Source: Phragmites australis (taxonomy: Eukaryota > Streptophyta > Magnoliopsida > Poales > Poaceae). Taken from it: a stretch of 64,000 bases of DNA. Positions 41,883 through 53,811 of this stretch are shown here, piece by piece. Position numbers and translations under genes: made by a program. Within the stretch, counting starts at the first letter, position 1. Every line of letters begins with the position of its first letter. Under the pieces are notes generated by a model. The model was not told the DNA's origin. It saw only the letters and a program-made list of their open reading frames with translations, and did no database searches. The stretch spans positions 1,428,501-1,492,500 of the forward strand of contig NC_084934.1 of NCBI RefSeq assembly GCF_958298935.1, read 5' to 3'.

Positions 41883-42832
41883 TTATTCAATCATAATCAT
41901 GTCTTGTTTTTTCTGATACAATAAATCAAGATCATATGTATCTTGGAGATATCTTAGGATATTATTTACTCTTACCCAATGATGTTTTGTTGGAGTTACG
42001 CTATGTCTAGCTAGCAAGTTAACTGCAAATGCAATATCAGACATATTACAATTTGCAAGATATATTAACGCTCTAATGATATTGAGGTATGGAACTTCAG
42101 GTCTCAGTATCTCTTCATTATCATCCTTATGTCTGAATGGATCTTTATCCATATCAAGGGATCGAACGACTATAGGTGTTTTCGATGGATCTGATTTATC
42201 AATAATGAACTTTTTCAATATTTTTTTAATATATGCAGACTGGTGTATAAGTATTTCTAAGGGAAGATGCTAAGTTGTAGACTTAAGTAAAATTTGGTTT
42301 TACTTCAATATTTTATCTTAACATAATTATGTTTTTCATTTATATCTTGTATATTTTTGATAATATTGAGATCAACTACACTAAGATGATACAAAATCCA
42401 GTTGATGATTTTTTTATAAACACACATGAGCAATCATCATTATCTAAGTAACCCTTCTGTAGAAGAAACTTACTCAGTCGGTTGTACCATATTTTATCTG
42501 ACTGTTTTAAGCTATAGAGTGACTTTTTCAATTTTACACAAGTTGCGATTTGATTTCGGATTTGGATTTTAAGCCATTCAGGAACTTTCATATAGATTTC
42601 CGAATCAATTGATCCATATAAGTATGCGTTCATTACATCCATTAACTGAATAGATAGATTCTGCCAATGATATTAAATATCGGAACGTTATTCCACTCGT
42701 AACTTGAGAATACGTTTCATCGAAATCGATGCTGGGTCTTTGCGTGAACCCTTCTGCTACAAGCCTCGCTTTGTATCTCACCACCTCATTGTTTTCATTC
42801 CGTTTGCAAATGGAAACCCATTTTGATCCCAT
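41883..42832 (-). pseudogene. Copia reverse transcriptase / RNase H relic
   Basis: Minus-strand pieces read WVSICKRNENNEVVRYKARL, VAEGFTQRPSIDFDETYSQV, MDVMNAYLYGSIDSEIYMKV, LKKSLYSLKQSDKIWYNRLS, YLNIIRALIYLANCNMSDIA and FAVNLLARHS. These are consecutive blocks of the copia reverse transcriptase and the start of RNase H. Frames shift near 42640 and 42375. The place of the catalytic YVDD motif is broken: after CIILV a stop and a small deletion remove it. The enzyme is therefore inactive. Confidence 0.85.
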
Positions 42833-44099
42833 AGTGAGGATAATTTAAGGAGTATGTATTACTGAGGTAAATACCTCTCTTTTATTGAGCGAGCGCAATT
42901 CTGCCTCAATTGCTTCCTTCCATTTGGTCCAGTCTAAGCGCTTGATGCAAGTTAAAGGTCTTTGGTAATTTTCGAGGAGAAATATATATCGACAACTGTA
43001 GTTTTTCTACTGTATGATTCTCTTGAATCAATATAATTGTGGATATTTCATTTACCCCTTCTAACCCATCGTTATTTCCTACAACAATGGAGTTAGGGTG
43101 TTCTGATATCCCAGCACCTAAATAAGTGCGCACATTTGTGATGGGTCGTGGATGTTGAGCATCCATAGGCCTTGAATATTAATTATTCATAAGATGTCTA
43201 TCAACTTGAGATTGATTTGCATTTACTGTTTTAGAAGATAACTTTATTTGTTTCCACGGATGCTTTTGAGAAGCATTATCCCTTGTGACCATACTTCTCC
43301 CCCTTTTATTTGCATTTTGGAAGTTGAGTGGTTTTATTAGGTACCTACACTAGCACATTAATAGCGGGAATTAGTGACACCTTTGTAGTCAGTAAATGTA
43401 TCAGATAAATTATTTGCAATGTGTTGTAAATTTATAATTTTCTAAACTTCAAGTTCAGATTCTTTAGTACGTGAATCTAAAGAATGAATGCATGTGACAT
43501 TCCAAATTATCCTCATCAGCGTACTGGGTCATGAATAAGTCCCTTGTTAGGGGCTCGATGTATTTTTATGTTGATGAAAAATTATAACTCACATAGATCC
43601 CTAATTTTCTGTGAGGTCCATTGATGTACGTTGAGGTAGTGATATCAGTACGTATACTCAGTACGTATACAATGTAACCGAATTTTCACAGATAGAAAAT
43701 ACTTGATTGATTTCCATGTACTAACTGCAACGGGGAAGTCGTATAATATGCAATTGATCTTATTTGAATTAAGTCCGCATGACTTTAACATGAGGTTGGT
43801 AAATTACAATTGGTCTTATTTGAATTAAGTTCGCATGACTCCAACATAAAGTATTTGTAGATGCATCTATGAGCACCATAAATCACCTTAATGGTCCAGA
43901 TAATGGTTGAATATGACCACTGTAGCGAAAATGACCCTATTAGGTTATGATTATGATTTTGGTGATTAATGATAACATAGTCAATGAGACTAACATGTTT
44001 GTCAAGAATATATGTTAGTAGGTCTCATAGATGCAATACATGAAGAAGCCACCGCAGCCGGGACAAAGATCGCTTGACTTGTATAAGTCCCAAGGATTT

Positions 44100-44680
44100 T
44101 GTTAACACCGGAAGGTCCGGTGTAGAAGGATTGCATACGCCGGAGTATTCCAGAGTTGATGTTCAACGAAGGCACACACCGGAAGGTCCGGCGATCGGTG
44201 TTGTGCACGCTAGAGTATACACCGGAGCAATTGTTGCAGAGAGGGTTGCAACAGCGGGAAGACCGAAGGACTACACGCCGGAAGGTCCGGTGTTCGGAGT
44301 TGTGCACGCCGGAGTATTTTGGACAGAGAGTGAGGATCACCTCACTGGATAGTCCGATCCATGAGTTGTACTCACCGGAGTATTGCACCGGAGCATTTCT
44401 TGCAGAGAAGGTTTCAGGCATTGAAGAATGAAGATCAACTCACCGGATGATCTGGTGATCACCAGAGGATCACACCGGGGTATTTCTTGTAGAGAAGAAT
44501 TTCGTCGCTCGAGCAGGCTCAAGTCAACACGCTGGATGGTCTGACGATGAAGAAAAGAACACACCGGAATGTCCGGTGTTCAGAATGGTTCTGAGTGGAG
44601 TTTCAACAGCTAGTTTCTGAAGTTATACACACCGGATGTTCCGGTGCTTGTACCACTGTCAACGCCGGAATATCCGGTGT
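44100..44680. repeat. Array of CACCGGANNNTCCGGTG palindromes in the LTR
   Basis: Repeated 16-17-bp near-palindromes, for example CACCGGAAGGTCCGGTG at about 44107, CGCCGGAAGGTCCGGTG at about 44275 and CACCGGAATGTCCGGTG at about 44561. Half-site variants such as CACCGGAGTATT lie between them. Spacing is roughly 25-45 bp upstream of the TATA box. The related LTRs carry the same array. It may be a cluster of binding sites for a dimeric factor. Confidence 0.8.
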
Positions 44681-44728
44681 TCACAGTTTCTGTGAGCCGT
44701 TGGGGCAACGGCTAGTCCGCGGGGTTGA

Positions 44729-44743
44729 GGCTATAAATACCCC
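44729..44743 (+). promoter_or_regulatory. TATA box of the solo LTR
   Basis: GGCTATAAATACCCC, a strong plant TATA box just after the palindrome array, marking the U3/R transition of the LTR. The same box is found at about 61992-62006 and, inverted, near 21115. Confidence 0.75.
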
Positions 44744-45520
44744 TCCACTCATTCATTTGAAGGTGTTGGAGTCGAGAGAAGTTGATGTACACTTGAGAAG
44801 ACATCCAAGCTACCAAAGTGCTGAAAGTGATCATCCAAGGTGATTAAGTACACCATTAGAGAGTGATTAGTGCTTATAGACCTAGAGAGTGTGTTGTTAG
44901 GTGATTGCTGCCTAGAGAGTGGATTAAGGAGTGATCCTAGCTTGTACCTCTTGGTACGCTGGCTCCTTGGAGTCTTGGTGACTCACCGGCAAGCTTGTTG
45001 ACCCTCCGACTTGGTGTAGAGCGGTGGCAAGGTAATTGTGCGGGGACGCGGAGACCCTTGCCTTTGTGGCTCAAGCTCCAAAGTGATCATGACGGCGAGG
45101 AACCAAAAGAGAGGCTAGTGGTGAGACCTTTTCCTTGGTGGCTCATCCGGGTGGAGACCTTATCTTTGTGATTTGGTGGCTCAAAGGCCGTGACTGGGTG
45201 CCGACCGAGAGCATATCCTTGGTGGAACTCCAACGTGGACTAGGGGTGATATTTATGCCATCGATACCACAGGATAAAAATCCTTATGCCGAGTTTTCTC
45301 TCTCTACCTTATTTACGTTTCTGCATTTATATTCTTACAATTTAGCTTCCTAGATAGGTTGCAAGCTCTTTTGATCGGTAGAGTAGACACACTAGATAAA
45401 CCTAGAGCATATTTAGATAGAAATTGATATAGATTTATCTTATGTAGTTTTTTGAGCCGAATAGATTCTAAGTGTCCTAATTCACCCCCCTCTTAGGACG
45501 TCACCGATCCCTTCAACCAC

Positions 45521-46067
45521 ATATATCTCCTTGAATGCATTCAAGGAAATTAAGTGGTTCATTTTTAACTTTAAGGTAAGATGGCCTCAAAATTAACTCC
45601 CTGTGGCACATGCGATGCGCACAAAATTTGAGGATTTTGGGAATTTTCGACATTGATGTTGTGACCAATGGAATTGCTGATAATTTTTCTCATCCTCTTT
45701 AAACCAGGATGACCAAGGCGATCATGCCAAGTCTTGAAATTGTCAAGATTCTGAAAAATTATCTTGAACGCAACATGTGGTACATGTTTGATGTATGTAC
45801 AATACAATTTAGATGATTAAGAAGGAATTCTTTCAACCACTTGCTTGTCATATCTGTTATTCTTGGTGATGAAGAGATATTCATCTTTGTTGTCATTATT
45901 AGTTTCCAATGGAAACCACTTTGACATGTAGCTTTGTAACTTAATACGATACGTGTAGAATTAGGATACAAGAGTGCATCCTTGATTACTATTTGAGTAC
46001 CTATAGGGAGAATGATTGTGGCTCTTTCTGGATCAACAATCAATGCATCACGTTTAACGATGGTCAT
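45521..46067 (-). pseudogene. Copia protease / GAG-pre-integrase relic
   Basis: The minus-strand frames read FKTWHDRLGHPGLKRMRKII, which is the HxxxGHxxxxR-type start of the GAG-pre-integrase domain. This is preceded by IVDPERATIILPIGTQIVIK and DALLYPNSTRIVLSYKATCQ, which match the protease-to-integrase linker of plant copia elements. A stop near 45820 separates the two frames. Downstream integrase sequence is cut by the solo LTR insertion at 45516. Confidence 0.7.
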
Positions 46068-46354
46068 AACATTTCCTTTTCTCTTTTTAAGAGTTTAGAA
46101 ATATTTAGTCTCCCTTAATATTGTATTAGTGGTACAATTGTCTAGTAAACATATTTTCTCCTCCATCTTTGTTGTCTCCCATAAAATCTATATAGAATAA
46201 TTCAGAATTCAGTTTGAATTGACTCATATATAGAATACACACCAATATTATGTATCATTTGGAGATACAATATTTGACATAATGACAAAAAATAAAATTA
46301 CAACATTTAGTAGTAAATGAATAGGCTAATAATAATTATTGGGGATTTAGGAGA

Positions 46355-47185
46355 CTAACTGAGGTCTCGAAACATGTCTTGGTAATTAAATTCCACAATC
46401 AAGTCATCTATGTTGAGAGGGTCATCCTCCTTCTCCTGGACTTTCTCTTGGTTGTTCTGAGGAACATTCTGAGAAGAACCTGCTGCCAAATTATTGTCTG
46501 GTTGTTCATTGAAGTGAGCTTTGAACTTACCCCCTTGAACTTGTTTTCCTTTTCCAACATATTTGAGGTATAGATCAACCAAATGTTTAGATGTGTGTCA
46601 TTTCTTGGTACGATGATTCATACATCCATACCTATGACAAATTTGCGAGTTGTCATTGTGGTCAATTTTCTTGAAATTGCCTTTACCCTTGTTAGATCCA
46701 TTGAATTTCTACTTATTATTGCATTTCCACTTTCCTTTTAGTTTCTTTTAGTGCCTTTTGTGACCACCAAATTTGTTTGTATTATGACCGATCGAATGCA
46801 CTTCAAGCAGTGATGCTGCACCCGTTGGGCGTTGTTGATGATTCTTCATTAGAAGCTCATCATGTTTTTCTGCCTGGAGTAGTGTGTAGATCAATTCATA
46901 ATACTTTATATACTTCTGGGTGCGGTATTGCTGTTGCAATACCCTATTATTTGGAAGAAAAGTGGACAAAGTTTTCTCGATCATGTCAGCGTTTGAGACG
47001 GGTTGATCACATAAACTCAATTTTGAGCAGATTTTATGAACATGGGAGTTATAATCTGCCACAGACTTAAAATCCTGAAAGTAAATGAGTGACCATTCAT
47101 GTGTTGTTTCTGGCAGAATTACAACATTTTGCTGATCATAGCGCTCTTTGAGTGATGTCCAAAGAGCACGTGGATGCTCTTCCAT
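46355..47185 (-). pseudogene. Copia gag relic (UBN2 type)
   Basis: Reads ALWTSLKERYDQQNVVILPE, WSLIYFQDFKSVADYNSHVH and LSTFLPNNRVLQQQYRTQKY, followed by LIYTLLQAEKHDELLMKNHQ. This is the capsid part of a plant copia gag. After a frame break at about 46745 a nucleocapsid-like region continues, with a broken Cys/His knuckle around 46620-46660. A C-terminal part with FKAHFNEQPDNN lies at 46355-46582. Confidence 0.75.
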
Positions 47186-48373
47186 CAGATATTCATTTTT
47201 TTTAAAAATCTAGATGGAGGTGGTGCCTTAAAAAAAAGATAACATATTTGGTTTGTTCAGATACCTCTGAGGCATCAGATTGAGGTTCATTTATTGCTGT
47301 AATGAGACATCGGGACATTGACAATTTTTTTACATCCATAGCCCAAGTTAGATAGTTGCTACCATCTAACGTGAGTTCATTAAAATCTCTATTGGAGATA
47401 TGAGCTATGTCCTACATGAAATAACCATGATTCAATTAATTTACCATGAAAGTAAATTTAATAGTATGAAAATGTTGTAATCGTGCAAAGTTTAAATTCA
47501 AGATGATTCTTGAATAGCCATAGGTGTAGACCTTCATAACAAGCGAAAAATTCGCCACTAATATCTTGAATTTCTCTTATGAGGAAGTGGGCGACATACG
47601 GTCACTACCAAAGACATATAATCTGTACATGTTAAATATTGGGTAAACACTTTGAAGGTAATCACCATGTTGATATGTTGTAGACCTCGTAGCAGTAGGC
47701 GAGAAACTCGCTGTTATGAACATGGACTCCATCCAATTAAGACGGGCGACACTACCGTTATAGCTGATGCCATAAACTCCATTACCTTGTGTTTTTGCCA
47801 ATATAATAGAAAGGTAATCACAAAAAATTTGCATAATTTTTTGCAAATAATGAATGCATAAAAATAAATAATTGTAAGAAAACTAAAGTGTGTAATAAAC
47901 TGCAAATACATTAAATAACATAGTATTATTGAGGTAATACATGTATAATACAGTTTGACACAACACAATGCAATTCTTGATGACCTGAAGGTCTGGAATG
48001 CATATTTACAAGATGTAAATAAAGCATACTATAATTTATGCAAAGTCTGAGGACTTAAACGTAAATAATAGAGGACTGTTATTTAATATATATTTTTAAT
48101 GCCATCGCTACAATTATTGATGATCTGAGGGTCTTATTTGCAGGAAATTCAATATATTTGATGTTATATTAAAACAACGTGTAATTACTTGGAAATCCGA
48201 GGGGTTTTTTGAAAAACGTATCAACCTATATATGTAGCCGATTTGGGTCTGAGGCTTGCCGCCGGGGTTTACCACCGCCGTGTGCGGTTGTGCAGTCTGG
48301 CGCCGCCGTTGGGCGGGCGTCGCCGTATGAGCGCACCTTGCCGTATTTGCTAAATTGATTATCAACTGCAACA

Positions 48374-49279
48374 CTCCACTTGTTCACTCATCTTCATGCT
48401 TCACCCAATTCCATTTGAGGGAAAGAAACAAAATGAAAGGTAGCAAATCCGTTGTAAGGGAAAGAAAAAGGAAAAGGAACAACAACCACCAGCACAAAGG
48501 GAGATATTTCAGGATTTACTACCCAATACACAAGCTCTCAATATTTGCCACTCAATTCACATGACTTTTAGTTTGTGTCACTCAATTTGCGAATTGTTTC
48601 AGAATGTACCACTAGGAACTATAATGGACTCTTTCCCCCTGCGTTGCGGAGGGCGGTCATCGCCACCACTTCATTGCCAGATCGGCAACTACCTCCACTG
48701 CTACCACAACCACCATCCTTCACCCCCATGGCTGCCCAGGCTCCCTCCGGCGAAGAGGTGATGATGGCGATGGGCGCAGTCGCGACGGCGATGGATCCCA
48801 CGATGCTTGGCCGACCCACACACTCTCGCCACCTCCTTCCTTCGTCATGTGCCGCGGACCTAGCCAATCTAGCTCAGCCGCAGCTGCAAGCGGAGCGAGG
48901 TCATCCACGTTGGAGGTGGTCGCCCCTCCACCCATCGACGACCCTTCCACTCCCTAACCTGAATAAGCCTCCAAGGGCGCTTGGCGGCACTGCTGCTCCT
49001 GTTCGTGGTTGCCCATGCTGTTGCCAAGCTTTTACCACATCGTCTCCCACACTGAGAAAGCTTCAGAACCTTGGGGCCTCAGTGGCAGTGGACGCGACAA
49101 CGACGGAGCGGCGACTGCGACAGTGGGACATGGCGAGGGAGTTGGGGTGGGAAGCAGAGCACGTATTGACAGCGGTGGCGATTGGATGAGGAGAGGGTGG
49201 GGAGGAAGAAAGGGGCAAAAAGGGAAGAGTAGCACAAAATAGAACGATTCGCGAATTGAGTGGCAAATGTTGAAATCTC
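48374..49279. other. Probable DNA-transposon relic with GC-rich centre
   Basis: The left flank (48535-48615) has TATTTGCCACTCAATTCACA and CACTCAATTTGCGAATTGTT. The right flank (49205-49280) read inversely has CATTTGCCACTCAATTCGCG and GAATCGTTCTATTTTGTGC. These inverted ends suggest a MULE-like or similar element of about 750 bp. Its centre is GC-rich and open in several frames on both strands, as expected from composition. I recognise no protein family in it. Confidence 0.4.
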
Positions 49280-49282
49280 TTA

Positions 49283-49439
49283 GGCCTCGTTTGGCAATTG
49301 GGAAAAGAGGTGTAGGATAGGAAAATGGAAATAAATAGAGGGTTAGGATAGAAAAATGAAAATGAGTGGGTGGCTAAGATTGAATTTCAAGTGCTCATTT
49401 TTTTTCTCACCTTTCATATCCCAAAATCCAAACGAGGCC
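49283..49439. mobile_element. Tourist-like MITE with TTA duplication
   Basis: 157 bp with ends GGCCTCGTTTGGCAATTGGG and (inverse) GGCCTCGTTTGGATTTTGGG. It is flanked by TTA at 49280-49282 and 49440-49442. The 3-bp TTA duplication and GGCC(T/C)YGTTTGG ends are those of Tourist/PIF-Harbinger MITEs. Confidence 0.85.
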
Positions 49440-49442
49440 TTA

Positions 49443-50150
49443 GCACAAAGGTGTGGCTGTGCAAGGATGCGACAATGCACGAGGCCGTGAGGCCAGGCGC
49501 ACGTCGAGTTCACCGGGAGCGTCGCCGGAAAGACTTCCAGCTCCGGCGGAGTCCGTGCATATCTCCGGTGATAATTCAGCTCTGGCAGCGGGTGGCACTT
49601 GACCTCCTTGCCACCTCAGCCTGCGCGCCGCCAGACGCCACCTCGCCGCTGCTCGGGCTGCCCATGAGGCCATGACGGTGCCAAGGGGTAGCTCGTCTGA
49701 GCCATGGGGAGCTGCGGCTCCGGCGTGACCGAGTGCTGATGGCTTCCTCCTCTAGCTACGGCGGCGGCGCGTCGTGCTCGACGGCCGGCTGCGCCGCGAA
49801 CCAGAGCCCGATGTGCCCCGTCGAGCGCCGAGCCGGCGGAGGCGCTGCGTGCCAGGCAGCCGGAGCACGTGAGACGCGTTCGCACGGCTCGAGCAGTGTT
49901 GCAGCAGCGTGTACGCGAGCTCGTCATTGACGGAAGGGTCATCTGTGGCTGCGGGAACGAAGCCAAAGAGACGCAACACACAACGTGGGGTGGTTGTGCT
50001 CAGCACCATTCGATCATGTGGTTGGGGGATGGGTGGATAAAGGCACGTTGACCGACGCCCAACACATAGAGAAAGAGAGAGAGGGAGGCGGAGGTTGAAC
50101 ATGAATGCAGTTTGGGCATTTTTGATAATTTTTTAAGGAAAAAAGTAACG
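49443..50150. other. GC-rich stretch without a recognised gene
   Basis: Open frames exist on both strands (for instance 49616-49981 minus) but are Arg/Ala/Ser-rich with no family signature. From about 50150 upward the minus strand becomes the CACTA ORF relic, so part of this may be its 3' exons or flank. Confidence 0.4.
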
Positions 50151-50159
50151 GAACTGACT

Positions 50160-52063
50160 TGCACACGATAAGTCCATGACATTAAGGTTGAAGAGGTCAT
50201 ATAAGTCATTGAAATCCACGAGGAAGTAGCCGTCTTCAGTTAAGAAGTGTTATCGTTTGTACTGTACGACTATGGATTGAGCCTTGGTGTCTCTAGAAGT
50301 CTGCATGTAGTAATTATGCAGGTCAACACATGCTTGTCCCTCTCTTGTTAGATCATCTACCGTCATCAAGGGCTTCACATATTGGAATTTCGTGTGGGCA
50401 CTAGTCCACGCTGCTCCAATGTCCGTGGACTTCTTCCCCGGTACAATGGCCATCGACTTCTTCGGTAGGTGCTTCTTAGAGCCTTTCTTTCCGGCTCCCT
50501 TTTCCTTCTTTTTTGGGCTCTTTGGGGGAGACGGAATTGGAGCTGGAAGCGAGACCGCGGGATGCAGAGAAGAAGGCAGTGAAGCTAGCTTCTTTGGAAG
50601 TAAGGGCGCGGTGGCGGTGCACTTGAAGCTCGTCTAGACTGGGATGCACTGGAGACCATGAAGTCGTCCCTCTTCCACTAGATCCTTTGTCGAAGAGCTT
50701 CACCTAGAGTTGTGACTTCATCATTGGGGGGAGCTCCAACACGTGATCGGTGGCATTGTTATGTACCATGTCCACCGTAACCACAACATAGCCAGCACGT
50801 ATCGGGACTGTATGTAAGATATGGATGTCTGGAAGCATCTGGCCCCTTGCAACCTTGATGTAATACCCGCGATGCCTGATTACAAGGCTGCACAATGTGG
50901 ACCGTTCTAGCAGGTCAATCGTATCCGGTTCAGTCACTGCGGTGGGTGGTTGATCGACCTACTTGGAGGCGTAGCTACTCTTCCATGTAGTTCCGGGACT
51001 AGCTTCCTCTGGGATGGAAATCTCTATTCCCTGTGCTGCAAGCGTTTGCAGGATGTTTGCATAAACTTTTTGGGTGATGTCCTGCGTCAATGCATCCACG
51101 TCCACTGCACCCAAACTCTTCCTCTTCTTGTACATTCCGAGGTCTTTGGGAAAGCCGTATTTCTAGCCTGGGAACTAGATACACCTCGCACTCGACTTGG
51201 GTGCTCCGGGTTTCCCAGCGCCATTGAGAGAACATCATGTTCCCTGACCCCAGTGAAAGAATCTTGGCTAGCTTTGGCTGCCTTTTCTTTTACTTTGTCT
51301 GTAATTGATTGGGTTTCGCTATTTCTAAATGTGATTTCTCTGCTTTCGGACACCTCACCCCTTGCACGCAAATATGACCGCGATCGTCCCGAGAATTGCA
51401 ACCAAGGATTCTCGCGACCTTCTTTGGCTAACTTTTTATCATCTGCCTGCCATTTCGTCCTTTTCCCCACATACCCGGTTGCGCCGATCCTGTGGTTGTG
51501 CTTGTTTCTAGCTCGAAGCTGCTTCTTCTCCTAACTCTCCTTTTTGAACTGCTTTGAGTTCTTCATCTGCACAAAAGTATCCCAATCTTTCTCTTTCAAG
51601 TGCTTGTAGGTCTCGAAGGGCACCACCCCTTTAGCCAAGTACCGATTATAAGCTTGCTCTTAAAGCTTCGGTGAAGTTTCACGATCGCTTTCATTGCTGC
51701 ATTGACTACGACAATCATTTGATGCCCACTCATGTTTACAGGGTACTCCAGATACTCCTTGACGACATTATCGAACAAGTCCCTCTTCGCTTTGTCACTG
51801 AGGTCATCGAACTTAGTCGTTATTGACACCCTCTCCCGAGCAATGAGCCCTGAGATCCTCCGAAATCTATTCAAGGCCTTTTCATCCGTAGGCAGCCTTT
51901 CAACATCGATTCCCGTGATGGTAACCTTATCCGTTGGCCACTGTGTTTGTTGATGTGCGTTTGCCCGATCTTCCGAAGGTAATATGATAAGTTGATTGGT
52001 GGAGTTTTGATGTTGATGATCCAAAGGCTCCGACCAGAACAGATCGGGAACCCTCGCAACCAC
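50160..52063 (-). pseudogene. En/Spm-type CACTA transposon ORF relic
   Basis: Minus strand, N to C: KVTITGIDVERLPTDEKALN and RFRRISGLIARERVSITTKF (about 51930-51800); LFDNVVKEYLEYP; then ATGYVGKRTKWQADDKKLAK and ENPWLQFSGRSRSYLRARGE, a Transposase_24-like region at 51470-51350. Next is DVLSMALGNPEHPSRVRG, then TLCSLVIRHRGYYIKVARGQ with HTVPIRAGYVVVTVDMVHNN (a DUF8039-like block, 50937-50720). Last come a Ser/Lys-rich linker and ACVDLHNYYMQTSRDTKAQS with EDGYFLVDFNDLYDLFNL (50380-50165). These are the blocks of the second ORF of plant En/Spm elements, encoding a transposition-associated DNA-binding protein. Stops and frame shifts separate the blocks. No element ends were located. Confidence 0.75.
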
Positions 52064-52099
52064 TAGACCACTACTCCGTGGTTATCAACCGTGCCAAGA

Positions 52100-52720
52100 C
52101 GCGGTTGACCTCGTCGAGAAGGCTTTTCCTACAAGTGAATCGAGAATACAAGCAAGAACAGGTAGATGCAATCTGAATATTGCTAATTACCAATGCAGTG
52201 CTCGAGTTGGGGTTCCACAAACCGATATATGACAAAACTGTCTAAAAACAGAATAATCTAAGTAAAACCGGAGCCTAAACTATGATGGCTACTGTGTATA
52301 TATAGGGGGTCGTTAGGAGGTCGACCCAGGGTTGTGCAGCCATGGAAAGAGACGTGTTCAACCTGGACTCCGACCCCGACACGCTTACAAGACCTAACAA
52401 GACCCACAACGGTGACGTAGCACCTTTTTTTTAATAACTCCTATTAATATATAAGGAATCTAAGGGTGAGACCAGATCCATTGAAAAGGTCTCGTCAATA
52501 GCTTTCCAACGAGTCCAAGAACGCCTCAATTGGACTCCGTATGCGAGGGTTATGCCCGTTTTATTGACATGCTATCCTGAAACTCGACCACGACTAGAGC
52601 TTAGCTTTGAGTCTGAGTAGACTTGTCATTTGAGGGATGACGTCCAGATAAGGTTGTGGAAGGTTATGGTGCTTCTCCCATGTTTCTAAGCAATAAAACA
52701 TCACAAAGATTCAATAGCAA
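52100..52720. mobile_element. Possible LTR fragment
   Basis: Contains TGTGTATATATAGGGGG (about 52295) and, further on, TCGTCAATAGCTTTCCAACG and GAGGGTTATGCCCGTTTTA. I associate this word set with LTRs of grass gypsy elements. I could not find TG...CA ends or a duplication, so borders and class are tentative. Confidence 0.35.
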
Positions 52721-53811
52721 TTCATCCAAGAAAGTATGAACAACAAAGAACGAGTTCATCTGGTGGTTTTATTGTCGCGCACGTGCTCTTGTAATTGGCC
52801 CTTGTATAATTTGATTATTAGCAGTGTTGCTCGTATCCAAAAGAGTGATGTCCTCATCATTTGTGACCATCACTTTCAGGCTCGTGCACCACTACCAGCT
52901 GTCTGGCTTGGAGAGTGTGTTTCCTCCATCTAAAGAGAAAACAAGGGGGTTGACATGAATTTTTTTTCCTCCATTCAAGAAATATAAAATGTATTGACTC
53001 ATCTCAATACCTCTTCGGCGAGATCGTAGTCGGAGCTACCTGCCCGACGTCAGCTCTCCCGCTCGCACAGAATAGGGCTCGGGCTGTGCCACGAGTGCCG
53101 GCTTTCGCTGCTGCCAGAGGAAGACGATGGGTGCGGGCTTAGGCTCCTATCCGCCCCATCTTGTGCCGTGACGGCCTTTAGTGTGAGTATCCTCTGTGTA
53201 TGTGGTTTCTTAGGGGTGACAGTCCTCTTCTACCCTATAGTTTTTTAGAGGAAAGAAAAGAAATCAAAGTTAAGAATATGGTAGAATCAAAGGATTTTGT
53301 TTATCAAGTATCTATGGTTTTTAAATATAGTTGGTCGATCCACATGGGACTAATTCTTTTTGGGCTTAAATATTGCTCAATTTTTTGAAGTGGGAAGGAG
53401 AGCACAAGTGTGCAATTGCTTGTTGACAAAAGTTGTCGTATACCTAACTTGTCTAGATGCTTTCCCAACACTAGAAAATTATCCTTTTCTATATATTTTT
53501 TTGGCCGGAACTAGCCAACTGGCCCTTTTTTTATAAACTTAAGCATGACAATTGCAAAAGAAGGCTACAGTCTAGGTTTAATCTAAAAGTCAATGATGGC
53601 TTGTTTGCACCATTTCCAGATGAATTTTTCAACTGCCGAATAAGTAAAATCTGACACATTAAAGAAGAAGATTCCTAACAAATATTCTCTTATGTAAGTC
53701 ACAACATATATTCTATTTGTTAAATATATCTTTTTTCCCTATTGTGGCGAGCTTTTTCCTTAGAGACCCTATCGGTCTATCCTGGTGAACAAAGAGATAG
53801 AGTATTCACCA
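52721..53811. other. Stretch with no recognised feature
   Basis: AT-rich, except for a GC-richer patch at 53030-53170 without a family signature. Ends at the TAA target duplication of the Harbinger element. Confidence 0.4.

Larger units (their letters stand above)
43921..45515 (+). mobile_element. Solo copia-type LTR with exact ACCAC target duplication
   Basis: Starts TGTAGCGAAAATGACC and ends ATCCCTTCA. It is flanked by ACCAC at 43916-43920 and ACCAC at 45516-45520. The surrounding sequence continues the copia relic when the LTR is removed. The first half holds an array of about a dozen CACCGGA...TCCGGTG palindromes. A TATA box, GGCTATAAATACCCC, lies at about 44729-44743. The end, CACCCCCCTCTTAGGACGTC, matches the 5' LTR of the gag-only element at 22352. 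Related LTRs lie at 20790-22352 and 61016-62739. Confidence 0.92.
40870..48373 (-). mobile_element. Ty1/copia element relic, interrupted by a solo LTR
   Basis: On the minus strand the order is: putative 5' LTR start (48373), gag (47185-46355), protease/GAG-pre-integrase (46067-45521), poorly preserved integrase/linker (43915-42900), reverse transcriptase and RNase H (42832-41880), polypurine tract (AATTGATTAAGAGAGAG) and 3' LTR start at 41072. Both LTR starts share TGTTGCAGTTGATAATCAAT but then differ. The gag-pol order with integrase before reverse transcriptase is that of copia. All coding parts carry stops. The left end (about 40870) is estimated, because the 3' LTR terminus is not clear. 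A solo LTR lies inside at 43921-45515. Confidence 0.75.

Noticed and set aside
48575..49981. Several 65-200-codon frames that could be a GC-rich host gene
   Set aside because: Both strands are open, there is no domain, no clear splice pattern, and the region is bounded by inverted transposon-like flanks.
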